From UBA1794 sp050946375 (lineage in GTDB: Bacteria > Bacteroidota > Bacteroidia > Bacteroidales > Bacteroidaceae), in assembly GCA_050946375.1 (NCBI GenBank), contig JBMNUT010000020.1:1-34872 (forward strand): a stretch of DNA of 34,872 nt, read 5' to 3'. Within the stretch, counting starts at the first letter, position 1; the number at the start of each line of letters is the position of its first letter. Made by a program: the position numbers and the translations under genes. Positions 24,527 through 31,550 of this stretch are shown piece after piece. The notes below the pieces were generated by a model, which was given only the letters and a program-made list of their open reading frames with translations, was not told where the DNA came from and did no database searches.

Positions 24527-25384
24527 ATGTATCAACTGATTAAACCCGAAGACCTCACCGACCGTCTCATCGACCTGGCTTTCTCCGAAGACATAGGCGA
24601 CGGCGACCATACGACTCTCTCTTGCATCCCTGCCGAGGCAGAAGGAAAATCACACCTGCTCATCAAGGAAAGCGGCATCCTCGCCGGTATCGAAGTAGCA
24701 CGGGAAGTTTTCAAACGATTCGACCCCGAGCTGCGCATGGAAGTCTACATTCCCGACGGATCGGCCGTAAAACCGGGCGATATTGCCATGCAGGTAAGCG
24801 GCAAAGTACGCTCGCTGCTTCAGACCGAGCGCCTCATGCTCAACATACTGCAGCGCATGAGCGGCATCGCCACCATGACGCGCCGCTACGTAAATGCCGT
24901 AGCCGGCACAAAAACCCGCATCCTCGATACGCGCAAGACTACGCCCGGCATGCGCATGCTGGAGAAAGAAGCCGTGAAAATCGGCGGCGGAACCAACCAC
25001 CGCATCGGCCTTTTCGACATGATTCTCATCAAGGATAACCACGTAGACTTTGCCGGAGGAATCACTGCCGCCATCGACCGCGCCCGCAACTACTGCGCAG
25101 AGAAAGGAAAGGACCTGAAAATAGAAATCGAAGTGCGTAACTTCGACGAACTTCTGGAAGTGCTCAACCACGGCGGCGTAGACCGTATCATGCTGGACAA
25201 CTTCAGCGTACCCGACACACGCAAGGCAGTGGCAATGATTAACGGCCAATGCGAAATCGAATCCAGCGGCGGCATCACAATGGAAACGCTGCGCGACTAT
25301 GCAGAATGTGGCGTAGACTTCATTTCGATCGGCGCCCTGACCCACTCCGTCAAGGGCCTCGACATGAGTTTCAAGGCCTGCTGA
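24527..25384 (+). CDS. nadC: Nicotinate-nucleotide pyrophosphorylase (carboxylating)
   Basis: A 285-residue quinolinate phosphoribosyltransferase, the last enzyme of de novo nicotinate mononucleotide synthesis. Start ATG 24527 is chosen because an upstream in-frame ATG (24437) lies before the promoter. Family motifs: EDIGDGDHTT (21-30), TERLMLNILQRMSGIAT (100-116), ILDTRKTTPGMRMLEK (132-147), and KIGGGTNHRIGLFDMILIKDNH in two parts (151-172) with the phosphoribosyl and quinolinate contacts, then GGITMETLRDYAECGVDFIS near the end. It starts a three-gene unit with a FabK-like gene 38 bp downstream; no nadA or nadB is nearby. Confidence 0.95.
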   Translation: MYQLIKPEDLTDRLIDLAFSEDIGDGDHTTLSCIPAEAEGKSHLLIKESGILAGIEVAREVFKRFDPELRMEVYIPDGSAVKPGDIAMQVSGKVRSLLQTERLMLNILQRMSGIATMTRRYVNAVAGTKTRILDTRKTTPGMRMLEKEAVKIGGGTNHRIGLFDMILIKDNHVDFAGGITAAIDRARNYCAEKGKDLKIEIEVRNFDELLEVLNHGGVDRIMLDNFSVPDTRKAVAMINGQCEIESSGGITMETLRDYAECGVDFISIGALTHSVKGLDMSFKAC

Positions 25385-25422
25385 ACCGACATTTCCCCCA
25401 ACACCTTTAAAGAAAAGACGCA

Positions 25423-26364
25423 ATGAACAACCGAATTTGCAACCTCTTCGGCATCCGTTACCCCATAGTGGCCGGTGGAATGGTGTGGTGCAGCGGCTGG
25501 CGACTGGCAGCTGCCGTGAGCGAAGCAGGCGGACTGGGCCTCATCGGGGCAGGCAGCCTGCATCCTGACGAACTGCGCCACCATCTGCGCTGTTGCGCCG
25601 CAGCCACCCGGAAGCCCTGGGGAGTGAACGTACCCCTCATGTACCCCGAGATAGAAACCCTTATGAAAATCATCGTCGACGAAGGGGTAAAAATCGTTTT
25701 CACCTCCGCCGGAAGCCCGAAGAAGTGGACCTCCTACCTCCACGACCACGGCATTCTCGTAGCGCACGTAGTGAGTTCCAGCCTTTTCGCCCGCAAGTGT
25801 GAGGAAGCGGGCGTAGACGCTATCGTAGCGGAAGGCTTCGAAGCCGGCGGACACAACGGCCGCGAAGAAACAACCACCTTGTGCCTCATCCCCGCCGTGC
25901 GCCGCGCCACAAACCTGCCGCTGCTCGCAGCCGGCGGAATAGCCAGCGGCGCTGCCATACTGGCCATGCGCGCACTGGGAGCCGACGGCGTGCAAATCGG
26001 TACGCGCTTTGCCCTCACGCAGGAAAGTTCGGCATCCGATGCTTTCAAGGCACGTTGCCTCGAACTAAAAGAGGGGGATACGAAGCTACTCTTGAAGAAG
26101 CTTTCTCCCACACGCATGGTGAAGAATCCGTTCTTCGACGCAGTGGAAGAAGCGGAAGCACGAGGCGCATCGGCCGACGAGCTGCGCGAACTGCTCGGCA
26201 AAGGACGGGCGAAAAAAGGCATTTTCGAGGGCGACCTCGAGGAAGGACAACTGGAGATTGGCCAGGTTGCAAGTAACCTGACCGACCTGCCCTGCGTGGC
26301 CGACCTCATGAAACGCCTCATCGACGAATACGAAGCCGCCCGGACAGCCGACTATTCCCTCTAA
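25423..26364 (+). CDS. FabK / nitronate-monooxygenase-like flavoprotein
   Basis: A 313-residue FMN-binding TIM-barrel protein of the NMO/FabK group. Signatures: YPIVAGGMVWCSGW (13-26), SEAGGLGLIGAGS (33-45), the active-site block EGFEAGGHNGREETTT (137-152) with H144, the phosphate-binding AAGGIASG (169-176), and GTRFALTQES (193-202). Length and the GGHNGREETTT block fit enoyl-ACP reductase II (FabK) better than fungal nitronate monooxygenase, but the two are hard to separate by sequence alone. A FabK would reduce enoyl-ACP with NAD(P)H in fatty-acid synthesis. It is co-directional with nadC and the META lipoprotein. Confidence 0.75.
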   Translation: MNNRICNLFGIRYPIVAGGMVWCSGWRLAAAVSEAGGLGLIGAGSLHPDELRHHLRCCAAATRKPWGVNVPLMYPEIETLMKIIVDEGVKIVFTSAGSPKKWTSYLHDHGILVAHVVSSSLFARKCEEAGVDAIVAEGFEAGGHNGREETTTLCLIPAVRRATNLPLLAAGGIASGAAILAMRALGADGVQIGTRFALTQESSASDAFKARCLELKEGDTKLLLKKLSPTRMVKNPFFDAVEEAEARGASADELRELLGKGRAKKGIFEGDLEEGQLEIGQVASNLTDLPCVADLMKRLIDEYEAARTADYSL

Positions 26365-26417
26365 AGCCGCTTCATCATCCCTAAAACAATCACAAACCAA
26401 GAATAAGAAGAAAGAAA

Positions 26418-26843
26418 ATGAACCCTAAACATTTTATTATCGCTCTTGCCGTTGCAGTTGCAGCAACCGCCTGCGGCACGAAGAAAAACGCGGCCACAAC
26501 TGCTATTCCGCCCAAAGGAAACTGGCGCATCACTGCCGTCAACGGCAACGCAGTGCCCGACTCGCTCGAGAGTAATACGCCTTACATTGCCTTCGACTCC
26601 GATACGCGCCGCATACACGGCTGCAGCGGTTGCAACATAGTCAACGGCAACTACAAGACAGCCGCTCCCGACAGTCTCCGCTTCGGCCCGCTGATGACCA
26701 CCATGATGGCCTGCCCCTATCTGGAACTGGAGCGCACGATTCTCTCCGCACTGGAGAAAGTAGCGACCTGCACCCCCGTAGGAAACTACTACGAACTGCG
26801 CGACAAAGACGGAAAAATTCTCATCAAGCTGGAAAAAGAATAA
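26418..26843 (+). CDS. META/HslJ-domain lipoprotein
   Basis: A 141-residue predicted lipoprotein. The lipobox VAATAC puts Cys19 at the mature N-terminus. One META (HslJ-like) domain follows: GNWRITAVNGNAV (start), a hydrophobic IAFDSDTRRIHGCSGCN block with conserved Gly-Cys turns, NGNYKTAAPDSLRFGPLMTT, and a C-terminal YYELRDKDGKILIKLEK strand. Members sit in the envelope and are tied to heat-shock or antibiotic tolerance (HslJ in E. coli), but the biochemical role is not known. It is the last gene of its unit, 53 bp after the FabK-like gene, and a terminator follows. Confidence 0.85.
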   Translation: MNPKHFIIALAVAVAATACGTKKNAATTAIPPKGNWRITAVNGNAVPDSLESNTPYIAFDSDTRRIHGCSGCNIVNGNYKTAAPDSLRFGPLMTTMMACPYLELERTILSALEKVATCTPVGNYYELRDKDGKILIKLEKE

Positions 26844-26876
26844 GCAACAACAGTTGCAATACACTCATCTTTCATG

Positions 26877-26918
26877 CTGCCCTTTAGACGCTTCAGTGTT
26901 TAAGGGGCAGTTTTTCTT
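26877..26918 (+). terminator. Terminator after the META lipoprotein gene
   Basis: CTGCCCTTTA (26877-26886) pairs with TAAGGGGCAG (26901-26910, one G-U pair), followed by TTTTTCTTTTT. Confidence 0.85.
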
Positions 26919-26956
26919 TTTCGATACGTACAGAGACTTGCCCGCCCGAACCGACA

Positions 26957-28582
26957 CTATACCTTAAAGACATAGTCACACTGCTCGGCAAGATGCGGAC
27001 GATGAGTAATGAATATCAAGGTCTTTTCACCCCGATATGCAGCCGTCAGATTCTGAAAGATGCGACTTTCCGTCTGCGTATCCAGCGCCGAGGTCGCCTC
27101 GTCGAAGAGCATTACGCGACCGGGACGCAGCAAGGCACGGGCAATGGCAAGACGCTGCGCCTGCCCCTCCGAGAGTCCACCGCCGTTCTCGCCCAGAAAA
27201 GTGTCCAGTCCCTCGGCAAGTTCCCGCACGAAACCCGCTTCCGCCAGCTCCAAGGCTCGCCACATCTCTTCTTCCGATGCCGCAGGATTGGCCAGAAGCA
27301 GATTATCGCGCACCGTACCGCTGAAGAGGGTATTTCCCTGAGGCACATAGATGAAATTGCAGCGCGTACGCGGCGAAAGCAGTATGCACTGCCCCGCCCC
27401 ACACAAAACGATACGTCCCGACGAAGGCTCCAGCAAGGCGAGCAAAAGGCGGACAAGCGTAGTCTTCCCGGCCCCCGTAGGCCCCAACACCGCCGTACTT
27501 GAGCCGGCAGGAAAAACAAAGCTGCGGTCGTGGAAAACAGGCTTTCGCCCACGGGCATCATCGTAGGTAAACGAGACTGACTCCAGGCGCACCTCGAGCG
27601 GCCCGTCTATCCGCTGCGGCTCACCCGCCGCCTCGGCCGGAAGCGCCTCCAACTCGTAAAGCCGCTCGGCTGAAGTACAAGCCTGAACAATGCCCGGCAG
27701 AGTCTGCGCCAGCGAGTAAGCCGGCGACTGTATCTGCCCCACCAACTGCAGGAAAGCCGCCATCGTGCCGAACGTTATCAGCCCTTGCGACAGTTCGAAA
27801 GCACCCCACAAGAAAGCCGTAAGATAAGCCGCGGTGAAACAAAACGCCGCCAATCCGTGCGAAAAGACCGAGAAACGGGCACGGCGGGCCACCTGCCTTT
27901 GCAGGACGTTCTGCAACCCGTCGAGCAACGAGAGCCGGTGCGGAGCAGCCTCCAGCGCGGCGAGAACCGTGCGGTGCTGCATGCCTTCCTGCACGACGGC
28001 CTGTATGCGGCTGTCGCTCTCGCGGACACTGCGGGTGTAACGGCGCATGCGACGAAAGTAAAACCGACTCCCCAGCAGGCAGAAAGGCAAGATGGACACC
28101 GTAATCAGGGCGAGGCGAACATCCAAAAAGCAGAAGAAAGCAAAGGCTGCCAGCAACTGAACGCAAGAAACGAGCAGCGCAGGCAGCGACGCCGTGAGCA
28201 TATCCACCACGGTAGTCACATCCTGCTCGATGCGATTGACCGCATCGGCCGTGTGCAAACGGCGCACCGCACTCCAACGGGCATGGAGCAAACGGTCGAA
28301 AACCTGCCGCCGAATGCCGTTGGCGACCCGCACCGCAAGGCGGGCATACAAGCCCCCTTCTGCGGAAGAGAGCAGAATCTGGCACAAGGCGATGACGCAC
28401 GCAACGGCGCCCTCGGCAAGCAACGAGGAAGAAAGCTGACCCGTGGCCGTATCGATGACGCGCTTGGAACTCCAGACAAATGCAAGGCCGCAGCCCACCC
28501 GCGCCAGACCAAGCAGGCAGATGAGCAGCAAGCGACTCCGGCTTCCGCGGCACTTACGTCCCAACCAACGCAGCCAGACCAT
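26957..28582 (-). CDS. ABC exporter, fused permease and ATPase
   Basis: About 541 residues from ATG 28582, which is 5 bp after the pqqD-like stop; an ATG at 28618 would add 12 residues and overlap that gene by 31 bp. The N-terminal part has about six membrane segments of the type I exporter fold. The ATPase part has Walker A GPTGAGKTTLV, Q-loop YVPQGNTLFSG, signature LSEGQAQRLAIARALL, Walker B VMLFDEATSALD and the switch FITHRPH. There is no N-terminal C39 peptidase domain. It would work as a homodimer in the inner membrane. Its partner gene, a PqqD-like protein, makes a peptide or peptide-derived substrate likely; a lipid or drug substrate is the alternative. Confidence 0.9.
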   Translation of the reverse strand: MVWLRWLGRKCRGSRSRLLLICLLGLARVGCGLAFVWSSKRVIDTATGQLSSSLLAEGAVACVIALCQILLSSAEGGLYARLAVRVANGIRRQVFDRLLHARWSAVRRLHTADAVNRIEQDVTTVVDMLTASLPALLVSCVQLLAAFAFFCFLDVRLALITVSILPFCLLGSRFYFRRMRRYTRSVRESDSRIQAVVQEGMQHRTVLAALEAAPHRLSLLDGLQNVLQRQVARRARFSVFSHGLAAFCFTAAYLTAFLWGAFELSQGLITFGTMAAFLQLVGQIQSPAYSLAQTLPGIVQACTSAERLYELEALPAEAAGEPQRIDGPLEVRLESVSFTYDDARGRKPVFHDRSFVFPAGSSTAVLGPTGAGKTTLVRLLLALLEPSSGRIVLCGAGQCILLSPRTRCNFIYVPQGNTLFSGTVRDNLLLANPAASEEEMWRALELAEAGFVRELAEGLDTFLGENGGGLSEGQAQRLAIARALLRPGRVMLFDEATSALDTQTESRIFQNLTAAYRGEKTLIFITHRPHLAEQCDYVFKV

Positions 28583-28587
28583 CCTTT

Positions 28588-28857
28588 TCAGGCCGTAATT
28601 ATGCCGGCTTCCTGCCATGCACGCAGCAATTCGGCGGCATCGGAACGGGCAGTATCGGGAGACACTTCGTACTCGCCTACGAGCAAAGCGGCCATTTCCG
28701 GCACGTCAAATTCGTCGTTGCCCAACCGCTGCCACAAGAAAGCGGCCGTATCGTTGAACGAAATGATGCGGCTGAAGTCGATATTGGCCAGCCCTTCGGG
28801 TACGAGTACCTGCTCACCCGCGACGGAACGCAGGGTGAACCCTTGTTTTTTCTTCAT
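28588..28857 (-). CDS. PqqD-family (RiPP recognition element-like) protein
   Basis: An 89-residue PqqD-like winged-helix protein from ATG 28857; the frame is open further upstream through a repeat array but lacks similarity there. The pattern is a beta-hairpin start (KKQGFTLRSVAGEQVLVPEG), INFN-type central strand (IISFNDTAAFLWQRL), then helices rich in Asp and Leu (FDVPEMAALLVGEYEV and ARSDAAELLRAWQEAG). PqqD-type domains bind leader peptides of ribosomal peptides and present them to modifying enzymes; many stand-alone members occur with exporters and HprK-like kinases. It is directly followed by the ABC exporter. The S26-type peptidase and HprK-like kinase genes lie about 0.9-2.2 kb upstream. 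Confidence 0.8.
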   Translation of the reverse strand: MKKKQGFTLRSVAGEQVLVPEGLANIDFSRIISFNDTAAFLWQRLGNDEFDVPEMAALLVGEYEVSPDTARSDAAELLRAWQEAGIITA

Positions 28858-28889
28858 AGTAAATAATGTAAGCAGTTTGTATCTGTCGG

Positions 28890-28897
28890 CAAAAATA
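28890..28897 (-). promoter_or_regulatory. -7 box of the pqqD-ABC unit
   Basis: On -, TATTTTTG. The nearest TTG (-33 candidate, 28922-28924) is 24 bp upstream, wider than usual, inside the first 22-bp repeat. This suggests that the repeats recruit an activator. Confidence 0.55.
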
Positions 28898-28911
28898 CAA
28901 GGCTTTTCAAA

Positions 28912-28977
28912 AAAAGTACTGCAACAATTCGAAAAAAGTAGCGCAACAATTTTCAAAAAGTCCCGCAACAATTCAAA
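28912..28977. repeat. 22-bp tandem repeat array upstream of the pqqD-like gene
   Basis: Three units start at 28912, 28934 and 28956, each beginning AAAAGT and carrying GCAACAATT in the same columns; unit length is exactly 22 bp. A fourth, decayed copy runs into the terminator stem at 28978-28985. It sits just upstream of the pqqD -7 box, in an operator-like position. Confidence 0.85.
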
Positions 28978-29016
28978 AAGAGCGCTGCCCACCCTGCCAA
29001 AGGGCGAACAGCGCTC
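28976..29016 (-). terminator. Terminator of the Nim-type gene
   Basis: On -, an 8-bp stem GAGCGCTG/CAGCGCTC (29009-29016 with 28980-28987) containing an inner GCCC/GGGC pairing, then TTTTT. It separates the Nim-type gene from the pqqD unit. Confidence 0.8.
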
Positions 29017-29043
29017 CTGATAAAAACGACTGCCGGAAAACGC

Positions 29044-29556
29044 CTACGATGCAGACGTCCGACTTCTCTCCCGAAACAGTTCTATGGCTTCCTTGCCTGT
29101 CATGTGCTCAATGTCGATGGCCACAATCAGCAAGTTCCCTATGCTCTTGTTGATTTCCGCATCCCTTCCTGGTTCTCCGGGCGAGTACTTGGCGGCAAGC
29201 AACTCCAGCGCAGTGCGTTTTTCAGCCTCGCCGGCCAGAATTCGGGCTGTACCGAAAACAATCACGCTGCGGTAGTAGGTGGTAAACTCAGCAGGCTTCA
29301 CGTCGTCTTGTTCTACCACACAAAACGAAACCCGCGCATCGCGTCCGAGAGCGTCGACCTTATGTCCCTGGCAAGCACTATGGAAATAGATTTTACCGTC
29401 TGCGTACGCATAACTCAGGGGAACGGCATAAGGATAACCGCCATCGCCGTGCAAGGCCAGAATGCCATTGCTTCCTCGTTCGAGGATTGCCACGCTCTCT
29501 TCCTTCGGCAGCAACTGCCGCTGGCGACGCATGGCTCTAAACTTTTCATTTGTCAT
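29044..29556 (-). CDS. Pyridoxamine 5'-phosphate oxidase-like flavoprotein (Nim type)
   Basis: A 170-residue FMN-binding split-barrel protein from ATG 29556. Blocks: AILERGSNGILALHGDGGYPYAVPLSYAYADGKIYFHSA in overlapping parts (about 23-61), GHKVDALGRDARVSFCVVEQDDV, and YYRSVIVFGTARIL. The pattern matches the PNPOx-like 2 family that includes the 5-nitroimidazole-inactivating NimA-J reductases of Bacteroides, though these also include many housekeeping members. It would reduce small molecules with a flavin cofactor in the cytoplasm. Resistance to metronidazole cannot be inferred from sequence. Flanking promoter and terminator make it its own unit, set between the S26/HprK pair and the PqqD/ABC pair. 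Confidence 0.8.
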   Translation of the reverse strand: MTNEKFRAMRRQRQLLPKEESVAILERGSNGILALHGDGGYPYAVPLSYAYADGKIYFHSACQGHKVDALGRDARVSFCVVEQDDVKPAEFTTYYRSVIVFGTARILAGEAEKRTALELLAAKYSPGEPGRDAEINKSIGNLLIVAIDIEHMTGKEAIELFRERSRTSAS

Positions 29557-29655
29557 AGGTTTTCCAAAAAAGGCTAATAAGTTAGGGATAAAAAGATACG
29601 GTCTTCTCGCATTTTCCCGAGAAGCACAGGCGGCAGAGCTACATGCCGACCGATA

Positions 29656-29663
29656 CAAATGTA
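29656..29663 (-). promoter_or_regulatory. Possible -7 box of the Nim-type gene
   Basis: On -, TACATTTG matches TAnnTTTG, about 100 bp before the ATG at 29556. No good -33 box is visible, so confidence is low. Confidence 0.35.
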
Positions 29664-29734
29664 CAGGATTCTACCTACAACGGCCTATACTTTTGATAAA
29701 AACGCACACTAAAAGAGGATATGGGAACAATACT

Positions 29735-30196
29735 TCACAGGCGTCGCCACGCCGCAAGAAGCCATCGGCGCAGGGGCAAAGCCCAACGCCACACAAGGGA
29801 ATACATGCGCCACAGCAGCGAATCGGTGGAATGGAAACGGCCCTTGCGCTCAACGGCAACCACCAGTCCGAGCACTTGCCCGGGGATTATGCGCTCCGTA
29901 TCCCGCAGATTGCCGTCGCCCATGAGGATGAAATCGCCATTTCCGTCACGGCCAATCATCCGGTGAAGCACATATCGCTGCAAAGCGGCCTCATAGGCCA
30001 AAACAAAATCGCCCACCCTTGGACGGTCGGGCGGGCAGGAAACAAAACGTACCTTGTCGCGTCGGTCGACGAGGAAGGGATTCATGCTGTTGCCGCGCAC
30101 GGTAAGTGTAACGGAATATCCCGCACGGAGCAATTCATCCACCTGCGGGAGAAGCACGTCATTAGCAACGGTTTTCAAACAAGGCGCTTCGGTCAT
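29735..30196 (-). CDS. S26/S24-type peptidase with a Ser-His dyad
   Basis: A 153-residue protein of the signal-peptidase-like S24/S26 fold from ATG 30196. The nucleophile motif is GNSMNP (Ser37), the second motif YVLHRMIG has His78 where bacterial signal peptidase I has Lys, and FILMGDGNLRDTE (with D94) is the third block. A Ser-His dyad is the arrangement of the archaeal and ER-type branch. There is no N-terminal membrane anchor; instead the last 30 residues are Trp- and Leu-rich and basic (LVWRWALPLRRWLL), possibly membrane-associated. The first 35 bp overlap the kinase gene, implying translational coupling. It may cleave a leader peptide or a prepeptide, but no substrate gene is visible. 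Confidence 0.8.
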   Translation of the reverse strand: MTEAPCLKTVANDVLLPQVDELLRAGYSVTLTVRGNSMNPFLVDRRDKVRFVSCPPDRPRVGDFVLAYEAALQRYVLHRMIGRDGNGDFILMGDGNLRDTERIIPGQVLGLVVAVERKGRFHSTDSLLWRMYSLVWRWALPLRRWLLAAWRRL

Positions 30197-31064
30197 GGGT
30201 GATTTCCTGGTAGCAAAGGCGGGCGGCAGCCTCGTCCGGCAGACATTCAAGGCGGTAGGTCGGCACAGATTGTACGACCTCGCTCACCGACTCACATACG
30301 GCATCATACAAAGGCTTATCCCACTTCATAGCCGAGCAGGAGGGCAAAAGAGAGGCAAATGCTTCGGCCGGACGACAAAGACGTATATGGTTCTCCGGCG
30401 CCTGCACAAGGCGGACAAAAGCTCCTGCCGGCACCCTCCGGTTCCGGTAGCAGGGCGTTTTCCCGCTCCACGGACTGCCGTAGACAAAAACTTGCCCGTC
30501 CTCGATGCGCACGATGGGGTTGTCATCATTAAGCAGCACAGCATCTTTCACGACACGCAACCACAATCGGCTGTGCGTGCTCTTGCCTGTTCCGCTTTTC
30601 CCCTGGAAGAGATAGGCTTTCCCTCCGCACTCCACCACTGAAGCGTGCAGCAAAAGTGTCCGGGCCGGCGCCGTGGCAAAGGCGTATGCCAGCATCAGAA
30701 AACTGTTCAGTGCATAGGTAAAATTAGGATGTTGCGGGGCAAAGGTCATGACGCACCTGCGGAAATGAGCGGAACAATAAAGGGTATAGGTGCATTCATC
30801 CCCGTGAGGATGCAGAGAGAAGAGGTAGTCTTCCGCATCACGCCCAACGGTACAATACCCGTCATCCCACTCTATTTCAGTATATTGCGGCAAGAGTGGG
30901 AAAGAAGGATTGGGCTCCAGCGTCAGCACAAACAGTGGTTCTTCTCCATCGGCCGGCCGTATCTCAAAAGATTCATAGGGGCTCAAAAAAACAATAGCCG
31001 CTTCCCGGCTGGGAGCAGCTATTGTAAATCGGTGTCCTCCTACTTTGTAATGCAAATATTCCAT
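30162..31064 (-). CDS. HprK-like kinase (PEPCK-fold)
   Basis: A 300-residue protein whose C-terminal half resembles HPr kinase. H140 in LLHASVVE, the Walker A loop GKSGTGKST (155-163) and the acidic DDNPIVR (180-186) are all present, followed by GSPWSGKTPCY and a basic loop. The N-terminal half is beta-rich and lacks the HprK N-terminal domain. Kinases of this type in Firmicutes and Proteobacteria lasso-peptide clusters phosphorylate the C-terminus of the peptide; others act on unknown partners. It overlaps the S26-type gene by 35 bp. It starts 46 bp after the secG stop, so it may be read through from the lptE-secG operon. Confidence 0.8.
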   Translation of the reverse strand: MEYLHYKVGGHRFTIAAPSREAAIVFLSPYESFEIRPADGEEPLFVLTLEPNPSFPLLPQYTEIEWDDGYCTVGRDAEDYLFSLHPHGDECTYTLYCSAHFRRCVMTFAPQHPNFTYALNSFLMLAYAFATAPARTLLLHASVVECGGKAYLFQGKSGTGKSTHSRLWLRVVKDAVLLNDDNPIVRIEDGQVFVYGSPWSGKTPCYRNRRVPAGAFVRLVQAPENHIRLCRPAEAFASLLPSCSAMKWDKPLYDAVCESVSEVVQSVPTYRLECLPDEAAARLCYQEITHDRSALFENRC

Positions 31065-31110
31065 TGCACAAAAGATTATCTAACAAAGAGGGAAGTAACG
31101 TCTATCTCCC

Positions 31111-31539
31111 CTATTTTGCCTGAGGAGCAGCAGGAGTTTCAGCTGCAGGTTGCTGTGCGGGAGAAGCAGGTGCCTCGGCTGCGGGCGCATTGGTACCCGT
31201 AGCGGCCGGAGTGCTTCCGTCCGTAGCTTGCGGAGCGGCAAAACCTTTCGTGTTCATCGGGTTAGCGGCGGGCTGCTGCATGTTCTCCTTCTGAAGAACA
31301 GACTTGGCTGCCTGGGTGGAAGGTACGGTATAAGCCGTCAATACGCTGAGCACTACGACAGCAGCAGCAAGCGTCCACGTACTTTTCTCAAGGAAGTCGG
31401 TAGTCTTACGCACACCCATGATTTGGTTAGAAGCCGAGAAGTTGGAAGCCAAGCCACCGCCTTTTGACTTCTGAATAAGTACCACAAAGGCTAACAAGAT
31501 GGAGACTAAGACGATTAGGATAATCAGAAAAATGTACAT
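31111..31539 (-). CDS. secG: Preprotein translocase subunit SecG
   Basis: A 142-residue SecG. Two hydrophobic segments (about 3-22 and 55-72) flank the conserved cytoplasmic loop with KSKGGGLASNFSASNQIMGVRK, typical of SecG. The C-terminal tail from about residue 80 is rich in Ala, Pro, Gln and Thr, much longer than the E. coli protein; such low-complexity tails are frequent in Bacteroidota SecG. It assists SecYE/SecA protein export. It follows the TPR-like gene by 11 bp in one operon. Confidence 0.9.
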   Translation of the reverse strand: MYIFLIILIVLVSILLAFVVLIQKSKGGGLASNFSASNQIMGVRKTTDFLEKSTWTLAAAVVVLSVLTAYTVPSTQAAKSVLQKENMQQPAANPMNTKGFAAPQATDGSTPAATGTNAPAAEAPASPAQQPAAETPAAPQAK

Positions 31540-31550
31540 TGTCCTGTTTG

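Noticed and set aside
28858..28992. Upstream extension of the pqqD-like frame through the 22-bp repeats
   Set aside because: The translation is just the repeat sequence in one phase (Leu/Phe rich), and the -7 box lies inside it; the ATG at 28857 fits the family start.
29688..29695. A + strand TACTTTTG box near the S26-type gene stop
   Set aside because: No + strand gene follows for 5 kb, so it is probably a chance match.
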